A DNA stretch of 64,000 nt, taken from Ophthalmolycus amberensis. Lineage: Eukaryota; Chordata; Actinopteri; Perciformes; Zoarcidae. Shown piece by piece: positions 1 through 14,029 of the stretch; position 1 is the stretch's first letter, and every line of letters begins with the position of its first letter. Location: NCBI GenBank assembly GCA_024529925.1, contig JAFEUB010001038.1, positions 2,046,001 through 2,110,000 on the forward strand. The letters are read 5' to 3'. The notes beneath the pieces were generated by a model that was not told the DNA's origin, did no database searches, and saw nothing but the letters and a program-made list of their open reading frames with translations. The translations under genes were made by a program, and so were the position numbers.

Positions 1-3000
1 TCGGGCTTTACTTGAGCGAGGTGCGACTGTGTGCGTTCACAGGGATTTATTTTCCCTCCTCCTCGTCCTCCTCGTCCTCCTCGTCCTTCTTTCTCTCCCC
101 TCCGCTCACTGATTTGACATCTGTTGTTCTTAATTCTCTCCCTGGCTGTTTCGCGAGGATCCATCTGCTGCCGCTGAGAGCGAGGGGCCGATGTGGGAGC
201 AGTGCTCGGCGAGTCGGATGCACACACACACACACACACACACACGCACCTTCGCAAGAGTTGTTTCTTTATTTGTGGGAGAAAAGCTGACACATGCTGT
301 ACACGAGCAATCAGTCTGATCTTACCTAATTTTTTACTTTGAAGCAATTTTGTGCCAGAAAAATCCGATATGAATTCCACTTTATAATTACGTGTCCTGT
401 TTGACTCTGCAATTTGACTGATGTCATTCAAAATTGGCTTTTGGTACGGTGTATGTAATAAGGTCAGTGAGACGTTAAAGCATGAATAACTTGTGTCTCC
501 TGGACGTCTTTCGACGGCGTCCTCATATCGGCTGGGGACGGACGGACGGTTCTTCACATTTCTGGCTTTATTCCAGTCTTTGGTGAACTCTTCTGGGCGT
601 ACGGGGGCACGTTGCTCTTTGCGTTCTGCTCTATATGTCAGTGTTGTTGCGTAGCGCACGCTTCTGTCATTTAAGTTTCAAACCTGTGAGTTTTTAAAAG
701 CTCGCCCTCAGTGGATAACAGGCTGAAAGTAGCTCAAAGTGGATTTGATGGCAGGTATTGAATTGTGTCTGTGTTCCCCCGCAAAGCAGTCAATTACTGT
801 GAGGAGTCCAGACGTCCGCACACATATTCATGTTTGCCTTCCTCTCTAGATGGAGGTAGATGTAGAAGAAAGGCAGAGCAATTACAGTGAGTGATTTTTC
901 TATTTGGGCCCTTCGAACAATGGGAGCTTTCTTTTTCTTTTCTTCTCCGGCGCTTTTGTGATTTTCTTTTGCCGTGGGCCGTTTGCTTTCTGTCCGCTTC
1001 CAAGTACAGATTATTCCTGCTCGGAATAACTGTTTGTTTTGGTGTGCTAAGTACTGGCAGAGCTGTCCTCCTTCCACCCCGCAACAGACTCTTTCTTGTA
1101 TTATTCGTACATCCCATTGTCTGCGATTCTTTCAACTCAGAGTGGTTAACGACAGCTATAATCCTATTGATCCGGATAACTGATCCCTCCTAATCCTGTA
1201 GCATGAAAGTTGTGCATTGTGATGCGCCGACGAGCCGGCAGCAACAGCTTTATAAATTCTTCTCCAGCATCTATATGATGAGCCCGGCCGTCGGTGTTCA
1301 TCTTTGAGCTGCTCCGGAGACGGAGGATGTCCAGGAGTGTATCAACTATAAAGAGGCAGTTCTTTATGAATCCATTATTTGTTTCTGTTATTGTGGACTC
1401 GGCAGACAGAGAGGAAAAGACGAAAGAGCATTTTCCGATGGGCCTCGGGGAAATGAGTCATCCCCGACTTTACTCGCTTTCTTTCTCTGCTTCCCACCCT
1501 TTCTCTCAATTTCTCACCTCGGGTTGTGGGTTCTTAACTCTCTGTCTCCCGATATGCCCTCGCACTTCTTCTCTCCTTTCACACCTACCGCCATCTCTCC
1601 ATCCCACGGCCGGGGTTACGCTCGTCTCTTCGGTTCGTCTTTTATGATCGGAATGCGACCGATCAGAACTCGGCTGTGTCCACATATGGGGGTCCACGCT
1701 TCAATGCGGCCTGAGTCTTTGGCGCTTGGACTCTACAGAGCGACTTGTAATTGAGGGGCCACTGATATTTACAAAGAGACAGCAGCAGGATGATAGGCTA
1801 ACGGTGTCATTGTGTCGCTGTGCTATTGGATAGTCGAGACCAGCTGATCAGAACAGCTGACATCATGATTGACAGCCCCGAACAATGACAACAAGGAAAT
1901 TATGAGTCAGAATGCGTGAGGAGTGGATGGCAGATGCTATAGATTTATTTTCTATGGAAGAATAGCCGCCAACAAAGATCTGCTCATAATTTATTCCCTA
2001 TTAATTCTACACATACCTTTTATTTTGAAGCAACACAACTCAAGGCAGCAGGTCTCTTTCCTCCCCTCTTCCCCCTCATCGGCGTGATCGGACGATAAAA
2101 GACGAGCGTGACCACGGCCTCTGTCTCCCCGTCTCCCCTGTCTTTTACCTCCCCCCCCCCCCCGTCCTGTCTCTCCCCCTCGGGACCCTGTTTCCAGACA
2201 GTGACAGTGCCCTGCCACGACCGACACTCATCCACGCCAGTTAATGACACTCGGCGGCATCCCACGATGCACAGCACCGCTGCCTGCCGGGCTGAATCAG
2301 CGGTAAACTTTGGCAGCGCTCCCGGTGCAGGGTACAGTGGAGGTGACATCAGCGGCTGTGGATGACACTCTGCTGGCAGCCGCTGCCTCCCACGCTCCTG
2401 TCAGTATCGGCCATTTTTAGCGTGTGTTGTGAGAGAGAGGGAGAACGCTGGAGAGAGGATTGGAAAAGCTGTGAGATGAACTGGTTATCCTTGTACAGTC
2501 AAAGTAGTCGAGAATGTTTCAATCGTCAGTCCACTATTGAGTTTGTTTTCACACGGATTCACTCGAAGACCTTTTTTACTCTAACCTTGGCAGTCGTTCA
2601 CTGCTGAGACTGTTTATTTCTATTCATTTCATGGCTTTAAATATGTGTCAACCTTTGTAGAAGATGAATAAAGAAGACAAATGCAAGCAGAAGACAAATG
2701 AAGGCTAAATATGCAGTATTTTACCTTTTCACATGAACCAGTGAGTATAATACCTGACTGTAGAGGATCATAAGAGAGAAAGGATGATGCTCAGAGGCAG
2801 GAACGCAACGTTGGAGTTAGATTTTATCGCGGTATTAAATCAGCAGCCGCCATAACGACTGTCGGATTGTTCCCGCACGGCTCTGGAAACATCAAGTGTG
2901 GCTGGGGGGCTGAATCGTGTAAGACTCTTCAATCGCTAAGTGCTACCGTGCAGCTTTAACGCTAGCGTTTGTCACAGAAATGGCTGCAGTAATGAAGCCC

Positions 3001-3174
3001 GCACCTACTATGACCTGGAATCCCACTTAAAATCGATAGCATCCACCCTCACCCGGCGCTTTCTCTCACTCTCACTGCCGCCCTGTTCGTCTGAAAGGAT
3101 GTCAGGATGGTGGTACGCAAGCGTTAACTCGGCTTCTGTGGACGAATGATCTTCTCGCATCAACTTATCCTCAG
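1..3174. other. non-coding stretch
   Basis: No coding exon seen. It holds a TCC/TCG repeat at about 55-92, a (CA)n tract at 221-245 and a 13-base C run at 2151-2163. Open frames are short and compositionally biased. Confidence 0.6.
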
Positions 3175-3330
3175 TGTAGCGGCCGTCTTAGTGCAGCAGG
3201 TTCCTGGTTCAATCCCCCGGCTCCTCCGGAGAGAGTGCCGACGTGTCCTGGAGCAAGACGCCGGAACCCCTTGCATCTGCCGTCGTCGTATGAACGGGTG
3301 AATGGGGAAAAGCTCATTTAAAGTTCAGCT
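3175..3330 (+). repeat. tRNA-derived SINE-like fragment
   Basis: A B-box-like GGTTCAATCCCCCGGC at about 3207 is followed by GTGTCCTGGAGCAAGACGCC, GGAACCCC and GAACGGGTGAATGG. This is the usual order of a widespread fish SINE (tRNA-related head, then GTCCTTGAGCAAGACAC). The A-box is weak and the copy is diverged; it is not a functional tRNA gene. Confidence 0.6.
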
Positions 3331-6300
3331 TTTTCCCATCTTGGAACCCATCGATTCATCAGAACTCGTAACGGCTTTGCTGGAAGAGAGGCGATGACTT
3401 CGTAATAGGGGCGAACAAATACCTTTCACGTGGAACGCAAGCTGCCGTCGGCGCTCTGAGGGTTCTTAAGGCAACCATTGTTTGGCACAGCGCCAGGCAC
3501 GGCCGCCCGGCTTCTTCAAAACTGTTCGGAAGACGCACTCTGACATTAATGATGATGGGGTAATTGACAGCTAATGGAGAAGGTGCGCTTTTCGAAATAA
3601 TTGAGGTGAAATAGGTCAAAGAAAGAAGTAACGTCTGCAAACTACGTCTCTTTGTCCTTCTACATCAGGCCCTTTGAAACTCGTGAACAAACGGGTGCAT
3701 CATTGCACAAAGGAAGCACTAAATATGCATTTTACTTTGGTGTTCTTTGGTGTTTGATGCAACTATGTCATGCCAGCTGTGTCGCTCTGAAGCGCAGTGT
3801 TGAAAGCCAAAAGCGGCAACATCCCAGGACCGAGCAATCGGTCCGTTCCCAAACGGGTGCTTTTTACACGGGCACTGCACCAGTTACACTAATATTCAAA
3901 GCTCATGAACGTGCACCTCCTTACAAACGGGCGACATCAATCAAGTTGAATCTAGCAAAATATATGACAAGGTTGTGCAGCCACGAGCGTCTGCTACAGA
4001 TTCCACTCGGGCTCTTTCTGTATCTCACTGCGTTTCCAAACTGTTCCATAATCTTCCTTGGAAGGCATCTCCTCCTCATGCGCGTGATTTCTCCGTGACC
4101 TGTGTCAGCGATGCACAGTGTGCCAGTCACACTGGAGAAGCAACACATCATCCATTAACCTCCGTCTGTTTGCCCCCGCGGCGACGAGCGATCCAATCAA
4201 CTGGCCCCCGACGTCTCCTTCTTTTGAGACGGTGACACAAAGAAATTAACACCCCACGCATTCATCACCATTACCAGCGAGGAGACGAGGACTTTAATTG
4301 AATATGTAATAGCACGAGGGATTGAAGTAGGGCTCGGCTCATTGCGTTGTTGAAGCATGGGCCAGTCAGTGTATCTCTTCGCCGGTGGCTAACAAAACGC
4401 CGGCCCGGAGAAATGACGCACGCGGACCCCACGACGAAGCTGGAGCCACGAGTCCGGCTGTTCCTCTGAAGTGAAATATCGCCTCCAGATCCGCGGAGTG
4501 GCGATAAACAAGGAGCTCCTACATGGTGTAAATAACAAGATTAAATCAAAAAGGGCTGAGCTGTGATTGAAACAGCTCCCTCCGGGCGCGAATTGATTGG
4601 CCATTCCAGCGCCGACAGTTTCATAAAGAAAGAAAGAAACGACGCGTTGACCTTTTCGCTATGCACGTTTTACGTGTGGACCTGATCCGTGCTGCAGGAT
4701 CAAGCATGGCACCTTGTTTCTTAGCGCTCGTACGCGACGCCGCTGGTGCTTCAGTGGAGCAGTGAAGACCGAGCCCTCAATTCTCACATCTACTGACGGG
4801 CCGAGCCATCAGAGAGGACAGGGAGGATGATGGGAGAAAGCGAGGAGGAAGAGCAGAGGCGCCTCAGCGAGATCAAAGGTGCACTCATCAAGGGCTCGTC
4901 TCTCTTTTGCTTTGACGGGGGCAAAGAGGTGGTGGGGGGGGGGGCTTCAATGAAAAGTCAATGACGACTAGGGCTGCAGAGCTGTAACAAACGCAGTCCT
5001 CTTACCTGTAGCTCTGTCGCTGTAAATTCCCCTCAACCCTCTTTGGACAAAGTCTCCATATCATTTATTTTCTTTGTAGTCTCCCTGAAGGCTGTATTCA
5101 TTTATTATGTAACAGGCGTATGAACAGTATACGTACACGTAGCCCTCCACTGAATTATTTTTTCACGTCTCCCATGCAGTTACAATAAATATTCGGCATA
5201 CACTTTAACCACAAAGAACATGGGAGATAGAAACTAGGTGCTGTGTAGAATGTGGCCAGAATTTTTGTTGAAAACAAAAAACTAACAATAATATCATCAG
5301 AATGTGAAGAGGTTACAGTTTTCTGAAACTTGGAGCGTCTTGATCACCATGCAGGACTTTCATATTTCACACTGATCAGCCCAGGTTTGAAAGGACGGGG
5401 GGGTGGTACATAATTTGCCACATGCAATATGTCAGATCTCGTTTTTGTCAAAGAACCTGAGGAAAGGACTTGACGCACAGCTGCGCCCGGCCCCTCAACA
5501 TGGCACTGATTGGCTGCCGGCACAATGAGAGCTCAAATCCAGGTGTCGGGCTGGAATGCATCCGGAGACGGGGAAACGCACGCGGCGCAATGCCGGGCGG
5601 CACACTTCCTTCCGCGCAGACGAATGCCGAGAGAGCGTCTCACTCATTAAACGCGATGATTGTGAGCGGAGAGGTTACAGAGGCGATCCGGGGAGACGTG
5701 ACCCATTTCTCCCTCCTGTTCGCTGCTGCTCTCTCAGCAGCGAACAGGAAGAGGACGCGCTGTAGTTTGATGCCACGGCGTTTTCTACAACGACTGGAAA
5801 CGAGGCGTAAGCGTAAAGTGGCGGCTTTACTTTGAGTAAGAATGGACACGCTCGGTTAAAGGTTTCTAAAACCCGGTATTTGAGCCTTTTAACTTCATTT
5901 CAAGGAGTATAATTCCTGAGAGGTTCTCTGTAAAATGATCTTTCATAACAGCTGGGCTTTTCTCTGTCCCATGAAGACTCCAGGGAGGCCTGAATCTTTT
6001 GTGTTTAAGGAGTTAATTGACAGGATCTCAGAATCCTAATGTTGGCTCTTAATTAGGGCTTTAATAACGCCGTGAGCATTGAAAAGGTCGGCCACTCAAG
6101 CCTATGGTTACGTTAAAAAACACAAGGGTACCGTGCTTTGTCTGCTCCAGGTGCATAATTAGAGTAATCAGGCCACTTCCAATTAGATCTGGGTCATTTC
6201 CGCTCAAATAGTCTCTAATTATGTCACGCACCATTCATAGCGCGATGCTCTTAGAGTACCACTCGGTGCCATGAAGGCATTTTCAAGTCAGGGGTTTCCT

Positions 6301-7937
6301 TTGTTGCCTGTTGATTGCCTCGATAAAGACTCTCGTCAGGTCCACTCAAAATATGGAACAGACCTGAAACCCAAATCAATTTAAGAGTGAGTTGACGGCA
6401 ACGCAAGAAATATTAAAGAAGTATACGTGCGAATCTAAAAAAAAACGTTCCTAAAGGATTGGTCTTTGTGTGAAGCTGGCAGTCGTTCATATGAAGCAGC
6501 AGAGTGCTGCCTTGGTTTGACGAAGCCCCGTGTGATCTGCATCTGTGGTAGAAATTCAACTGCAACCGACTCCAGTGAGCAGCGGAGGGAAATGTGACCT
6601 TGCATTTCATACGCGATGGCGAACAGCAGCGTGGGCTGATCTCCGGCTCGGGGTTTCTGTCGAGCGTGAATCATATAATCACCTGCGAAACGAAAATCAA
6701 ACATCTCCATATCAGCCGTCTGTCATCGGAGACTTTGTCTGCAACGCCACCAGCAGCTGACAGGAAGTCTTACGGACGCCTTCGAGCTGAAAGTTAATTA
6801 TCTCGTTCCTCCCGGCGGGTACCTCAGGATGTGACGGTGTCTGTTTCAAGCTTTCAGACCACACAAAGACCCCCCCCCCCCCCCCAGCACTGATCAGCAA
6901 TCAGGCTTGTCAGAGCGTCAATAGGATGTCATAGACGAATGAATGCCGGTGTTTACGGACGTGTCGATCAGCCACGAGAGCATTTCTAGAGGGCAAAAGT
7001 GATCCAGTGTCTCCAAAGCAATAACTACTCATTTTGTTGCTTCATTTTCTTTTGAAGGCCCGGCGGTCTCTCGCTCTGAACCATGTCGGTCAGACTGACT
7101 GGCAGCTCATTGTGAAAGGTCAGAGGAGCCCTGCACTGCTGGCGGATTTGTGGATTCAGCTGAAGCCTTTATCTCTCTGTGAATTATGACACCTCTGTGA
7201 TTTATGGTATTTGAGTCGGTGTCGGTACTATTTCATTCTTTCCTTTTGAAACCAGCGGTAGAGACGCCGACCCTTTCAGGCTGGATCGGAGTTCACTTTG
7301 TGCTAATTGGCAAATGTTAGCATGACATCATGCTAAATGTTAGCAAGGCGCACCGAAACAACAACAATCACACGCTAGAAATGACAACTCTTGCGAAGCA
7401 CATCTTTATTGGGCTCTTATGGTGATTTGCACAGCGAGTTCTCTCGCAGACAAAAAACAAACACGGGGAGTTTATTCAGGAGCGGGAGATAAGCTCATCA
7501 CTCATCGCTTATAGAAATGATTTCCTCAACGGAGAAACGGAGCCTGCGTCCTGTCACCGACGGGTTAGACGGATAGAAAGTGTCACGACTATTGGCAGCA
7601 GAAGCTAAAGGTGCATTTGCCCTCCCGTTATTATTCCCCGCCGTTGAATAATTAAGAGCTTTTGTTATTCCTCGGCCTCCCGCTGTAATGATGCCAATAA
7701 TTCATATTATGCTGATTAGCACGTTGACGGGGGGGGGGGGTAATGCATTCCACGCGCCACTGTTTATTTATTTTTTCCGAGCGTCAGAATAAAACTGTTA
7801 ATGTTTCCACGGCGAGCTCTATAGGAAGGCAGACCTGTGCCAGGGCCACCGGGCTTGTGACGCACTCATCAGTGTTTCTCTGCATTCTCTTGTTTGCCAA
7901 TTTGCGAGGTGATTGCTGCCTCACAGTGTGAACCCCG

Positions 7938-7977
<40 letters not shown>

Positions 7978-9087
7978 TCGTGAGCGGCTTGTTAATGGGC
8001 GGGCCCCGCCGTTACCCCGGAGCCGAGCTGACAGCCTCGACGCGGCTAAGCCCCGATCGTGGGTAACTGACTCCGAGGCCGAGACGTGCCACTCAAGTCC
8101 GAGGGCGGGAAGTTCTTCCCAATTACCCAGCGCGCACCGCTCCCCGCCTGTTAGCCGGAGCGCTGACAGGGCTCCATCCTGGCCGTGACGTGGCGCTTCC
8201 TCTCTCTCGCTTAAGCTTGATGGCAGAGAGACACCATGATGGTCTTTGCCTTTCTCTTTCAGCGATTTTAGGCTTACCAGCAGCTCACCACTGTGCTCCA
8301 GATTTTGGATTATCGGCTAGTCTCTCTTTTTATTTCTCTGGTTCGCTGCTTTTCATATCTTTAAACAGAATGTCTTCTCGATATAGAGTGAGCCACAGCG
8401 TGTTATAGTGGAGGTGGTGCTGCCACCAGACAGGAAGTCGTCCTGCAGTGCTCACTAGTACCACCGACGCTCTCACCGTGCAGACGTGACACACAATGAG
8501 AAATATTGTCTTTTGGAATACATAAATTGGACTTGTGTTATCCGAGTTCAGCGTGCTCCTCGAGGGAAAAGGAAAAAACCTGAGAATGTTTTGGAATCGT
8601 GTGTGTGTGTGTGTGTGTGTGTGTAGCATCTGCCACGGAGGCTTATTAATCAAGTGAACAACTCAATTTGATCTGAGAGAAATTCTTCATTTGACCTTTT
8701 CCCGGGCGTGAGTCCTCCTAAAAGAGCTCACATGGACGGCTCCCTCCAGCGTCTCCGTGGTTAGATGGAGGCGTACCGATGAGCCACCGGCCGATTGCAC
8801 TTAAAAAATGCTGCTCGAAAAACCTGCTGAGTCATTTTCATCTGAGTTATTTTCTGATGGAATGGGTTCAACTCATTTATTCAGAGATGCTGTTACAGAT
8901 TCACGGCCTCAGTAGAATATGTTTATTTGAGAAGTAAAGCTGTTTTTGGGGGGGTTAACAGTCTGACAGTCTTAAAAGCATCTTCACAGCATCGTCTAAT
9001 CTATTTTCCTTTCCCAATATACTTTCTCCAGAAGTCTAATATCAGTTGTCCTGACCTGGCTCTTGTCTTTTATTTCTTCTCTCACAG
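3331..9087. other. non-coding stretch with possible regulatory blocks
   Basis: No coding exon seen. Includes a TAATTA-dense block at 5990-6250, C/G homopolymers at 6870-6885 and 7729-7740, and (TG)n tracts at 7939-7975 and about 8600-8624. Confidence 0.6.
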
Positions 9088-9143
9088 ACATGGTATGAAG
9101 ACACGGAGCCCATCTTGCCTGGGACCAGAGCCAGCTGTGTCAG
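9088..9143 (+). other. exon-like segment, possible non-coding 5' exon of b3galt1
   Basis: A 56-base segment is flanked by a near-ideal acceptor (pyrimidine run ending TTCTCTCACAG at 9087) and a good donor (CAG|GTATGC at 9143). It matches no protein I know. The only downstream gene on this strand is b3galt1, whose human counterpart has far-upstream non-coding exons, so a 5'-UTR exon about 26 kb upstream is plausible. This is an inference from splice signals; expression data would decide. Confidence 0.4.
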
Positions 9144-11358
9144 GTATGCTACGCTGACCTCAGCTGCTCACTCGGGGATGTAGCCCCATTTCTGGTTTTC
9201 AAAATAAAATGGTAGAGGTAGAGAAGCGAAACAGAAGCGGCGAACACAAGTTACCGTTGCCTCCGAGGTTCACTGCTTCAACCTCCGCGGCTTAACGAAG
9301 CAAAGGCTCGGGCACCCTCGCGTGGGTTTAGGGATCCTGGGTTCCTTTTGTCATCAAAGGGGAATTACCGAATTGAAGAGGAGATATGGTCTGCGTCGTC
9401 TCATCGCGCCGCACAGCGACTCAGCAAATGGGCTTTCTAAAAAACAGTGGGCGCGGTCACGTGATCTCCATGTATACATTTGGTGGAAGACGGTTTCAGC
9501 GTCCCACGAACGCGACACTGTCACCACTGTAGGGCACGGAAACAGAATCTGGATGTTGTATCTTTTTAAATAAGACATGAAGAACATCCCGCTCTCCTCT
9601 TGCCTCTGCGTCCTCCCTCCTCATCGGCCCGCAGACACACAACCAGTTAGCATGCATAAGTCAGGTGCTCCATGCGAGCTAAAGTTCAAATCCCCGCCAC
9701 GTGAGCGCCTCCCCTTAGCGCCACAGGCATCATGGGTCTGTGCGGGAAAAAGGTCATCTCTCACGCTGAGCAAATGTAGGAAACCGCCGGCTTCACCTCC
9801 TCCTCGCCATGCTGTTTCTTAGCCTTCTCCGAGCCCCGGCGACTGCTGCTTGCTCCCACTCACCTAATCACCACTCAGCATGCCACATGAATACATTAAT
9901 CATACCACAGATCTGCATACAATTAGCATTTTCTAGCCTTGAACAGTGTTTTAATCTGATGTCATTTTTTGTAATGGCGGCGGCTCCGCAGTCGGACACA
10001 TCGCTTTTCCGTCTTAGTTGTCATCGCGCCGAAATCCCCCCCGTATCTAAAAACCCATCAGGAGAACTTTCCAAACGATATTCAGCAGCAGCAGCAGCCT
10101 AATTGAAATAGAAGCGATTGTCAGCGAGGATTGGAAGTTTCCGGGGATCACAGGATCCTTTTCTTTTGTTCTTGCTGTGCCTTGTTCTTCGGCTACAATG
10201 AAAGAACGCTTCAAAGGTGCATCTAATCACATACTACAAAGGGGCGGCGGATGTTTCTGCTCCACGAGAACCTGAATGTGGAATCCAAACACACGGGTGA
10301 GATGCGTAACCTGGTGAAATATTCAGTGGAAAAGGGGAGCGAATGTGGGGACGAACAGTATCTTAGAGGCAATTCAGCCTCCTTTGAAGCGCCGCCCCTA
10401 CTCCCCAGACCAGGACCCTGGGAGCCGCTGGGACTACAAGTAGTTAAAAGCAGCACTTTATTCTGCCTTTTCATTTCTATGTTTTTTTTGAAAACTCACT
10501 CTTTTCAAATATTCAATCAGCCCTTGAGATCATTTTTCTGACAAGTCGGAGGATTTGATTTATTTTTCTTATATTCGTTTAGTGGAATAGAAAGAAACTG
10601 ATGAATTATATATAATAGTTCTTTATGAGGCTCCTTCCCACTAAAGTGTCTTTGTCTTGCTGCTAGGCTTTTAATTTGGTGTCTTAACAATGTTCCCACG
10701 CATAAAGTATTGATTTTAAGACTAATCTCAGCATCGGAACATGCTCGAGATATTGCCTTTGATTTCATCATCAAGCTGGTTATGAAGCATGAATTTCAAT
10801 AATGGATGGATTCATTGCTCACCCAGTCCAAGTATTAGTCTACCACCGCAGCGACGTGCTAATTGAACAGTACGAAGCCGGGGATCCCGCTGCAGGCGCT
10901 GTTTGCATAGCTTCATCATAATTCATCAAACACACCTCAGCAGGCACTTCATCACGTCTCAGGAGCAATTCCTCAATCTCTTTCCCTATGAATACATTAC
11001 GCCTCCAGCTCGTACATCTTCCCCGGACGTCCTTGCGGCGAGCGCTCGCCCCCCCCCCCCCCCCCCCCAGAATGAAGCGCGAACACGTTTGTTTTGTCCA
11101 CGGCCAACGGCGGTGAATTATCTGACCGCACAGCGAGGCACCCGGGGAGCACAACGCTTAATGCAGTCGAGGAGAAGCCTCGAGAGATTAACGTCTCTGA
11201 CTCGGCGGTTGTAACTCATTAGTGGGTTTTCACTGATCAATCACGGGTGAATCATGGTGGGTCATTAGGAACACAAACCTCGAATGTTGGCCTCGGGGGG
11301 GGGGGGGAACCCATATAGGCGCAGTGGGAGGTAAAGCGCTTGATGAGTTTGAGTATGG

Positions 11359-11391
<33 letters not shown>

Positions 11392-11394
11392 CAA
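9144..11394. other. non-coding stretch
   Basis: No coding exon seen. Contains a short CAG run near 10085-10098, a 20-base C run at 11049-11068, a 13-base G run at 11295-11307 and a (TG)n tract at about 11360-11390. Confidence 0.6.
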
Positions 11395-11825
11395 GGTTTT
11401 GAACTCTCGGTTTCGTCATTTTGAATGTCGCCATCTTAGTTTTTTGGAACCAGAAGAGACAGGAACGGGTGGAGCTAAGTACAACCGAACTCTTATTAAG
11501 ACATTTTTAGGCAACCAGACCCAGACAGGACAACGCTGTGGCAGCGACCTGTCAATCGCAGTAAGCCCCGCCCTAAAGCCGACCCTGCTTCTTGGTCTGT
11601 TTGACTCTAAATGGACCATAACTCACTAAATGAACATCATGCTGTATTGAAGAAGACTTGAAACTGGAGATTAAGGGAATAACTCAAGTGAGACGTAGTC
11701 ATTGTCTCATAGACTTCTATACAACCTGACCTCATTTTGAAACCACGAGTCGCCCCCCGATGGCCATCAGAAATAGTGCGCTTCCGTATTGGCTTCAGCT
11801 TTCAGAAGCGGGGGTTGACGCCTGA
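11395..11825 (+). repeat. dispersed teleost repeat, copy A
   Basis: Shares long near-identical blocks with 21860-22240, such as AAGCCCCGCCCTAAAGC, TTTGACTCTAAATGGACC, ATGCTGTATTGAAGAAGAC and TCATAGACTTCTATACAACC. It extends to a CGCTTCCGTATTGGCTTCA end. It has no coding potential and I recognise the family as common in fish genomes. It follows directly on a (TG)n tract. Confidence 0.85.
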
Positions 11826-14029
11826 CTTTTCCCTCTAAAACATTCCTTATTTCCATCCATACCGCAACAAAAGCAGCTTCTGTGCTTCCTTTAAACGAGC
11901 TGTGATTGAACTGCTGACAGATTTACCGACAGGAAACCACAACACGGACATACAGAGATGGACCACACAATTCCGAAGCAACGGTAAAACTATTAAGCCT
12001 TTTGTTGCATTGACTCGCTCACTGACTGGCATTGTTCGGCATTATTCCTTTTCAAAGGCTCTATTTGCAATTATGGCGTGGGAACAACAATGAGGCCTCT
12101 TAAAGTGTCTTCAGATCAATGGAGTGAGTCTTTTCTAAGCTTTTCCAAACATCACAGCGGGAAAGGGCAATCTCAGAAGATTATACTTGTCAGATTAAAT
12201 GAAACCATGAGAGGCTCCCGATTGGAACAATAACATCTCAGCTCTGTTAAGAACAGAAGCCGGAGGACCCTGGATGCACCTCACAGGTTTCCCTCGGCTG
12301 CGCCGGGGTTCAAATAAGTGCTCCGTCGGATAAAAGGCCGATTAACTCCAGTCCAAGTTATTTGTCTCGGCCGACGCGGCAATCCCAGCAGCTTTAAATT
12401 TAAAAATGATCGAGTAAAGTCAAATTTAAATTTAAATTCTCACTTATTGTGTCAGGAAAATGAACTCTAGCTATTTATAGTTTGTCAAAAAGAGGACGTC
12501 AACGGTTAACCAGGAGCGTTTTTGATTGGTTACGCAATTTACGGTCGATTCGTCAGTCGTGTTCTGCTTTCTTCTTCCTCGATCGGTGCTTCTTTTGTCC
12601 GGCTCCTCGTGTTCTGCGGAGGTTGGAGGCGATGCTCGTATATATTTCTCTTTTTCTCTGAAACATTGTAGGATTCTGTTGCACAAGAAAACACGAGGGA
12701 AAAAAAGCTCCGCCGGTGGCTGTGACGCTCATCTCCATCTCCGAGCAGGTTAAACAAATCAAAAGCGGCGCTCGCAAATATCAATGAGGCCGATCAATGA
12801 GTCTGCACTCCAGCCTGCTGCGCGGAGGCGGCGATGCAACGCTTTGACCTTGCACCACAACAACAAACGCCTGGACGAGCCTTCCAGAGTCTCCACGGTC
12901 ACTTCTCGTGAGCGAGGTTACGTACGGTGAAAGCAGCAGCTAATGGTGTTAATGCCGGCCTTTGAATCTGGCGCAGCGCTGTAGAGAGCAGGGCTGTGCC
13001 TTGTTTCCCGTCTCAGAGAGCTCTGCCAGTCAGAGCATCTCTTGACAAATGAACGTTTCTGTTAAAGTGCTTTTGTTTTGAAATCGCTGGAGTGAATCTC
13101 CCCCCCCCTTCTCTATCTCCAGCTCTATTTTACTTTGCTGCTAATTTAAAGTTTTTGGCCGACACATCCTTGTGAGGAGTCCATGAGCAGTCTGTCAGCA
13201 GCAGTTTCAGCCGTCTTCTTCTTTGTAGACTCGAACGCAGCTTAACAGACGCTAGACCAGCAGACTGAAAGAGCTTTTTGTTTTCCTCCCAACTCCCTGG
13301 CCTAAAACAGCAGTATGCATCAACAGTGGTTGAACAGTGTGAAACCCATAAAACTATCTTACATTTCATTTGCTAATCTCTTGCCTGCTGTAGGTCATTT
13401 TAGTCATAATTTTCGAAGGCTATTTATCACGTCCGCCTTCATCAACTCGGTCATTTTTCTTTATTTCTTTTTGGGGAAAGGGAGAAAGTAAAAAGGAAGC
13501 AAGAGAATAGCACAGTGAAAACGGAAGGAAAAGTGCCGGATATATAGCAGATTGAGTGCGTGTTCGCTTTTCCACCGTTGTTCATCTGCGAGTTTCAGTT
13601 TCACCGCTCCGCCCCGGTAAACATGTTGACATCCGCGTTTTACATCTCAGAAACAGTTCTGTTTGGCTGCTTCAAAAGGCTGCCGAAACTTTCCGAGTTG
13701 TGCCCAAAAGAGTTTCTCTGGACGTAAGCACTCTGCCTCACTCTCCACTCCTATGCGTGGGAGCGCAGGCTCTGTAGCATCTCTGGTGGCTCTAAGTGGG
13801 TTGCGGAGCATACTAAGTACTTTGTGTCGGTGTGGTATGATGTAAGAGAGTCCAGGGCTGATTTCAGTTTAGAGGGGCAATGCTGTGGGCTTGCATGCTC
13901 TTGGTTTGAAGTGACACTTGTTCTTTACGAAAATTTCATCAAATTTGTCCAAATAAACACAAAACATTTATCCGAAAGATTTCAAAATGTTTAAGCGTGA
14001 ACAATAGATTTCCTAACGCGACACAAGTT
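11826..14029. other. non-coding stretch
   Basis: Nothing recognised. Contains the AT-rich AAATTTAAATTTAAATT segment near 12422 and no long homopolymer. Confidence 0.55.

Noticed and set aside
608..614. Loss-of-function change in abcb11 NBD1 (residue positions: Met after the Walker B aspartate)
   Set aside because: The same Met is normal in mammalian BSEP; the degenerate site is a family property.
3200..3230. Functional tRNA gene
   Set aside because: Only a B-box-like motif is present; no cloverleaf or terminator, and the flanks match a fish SINE.
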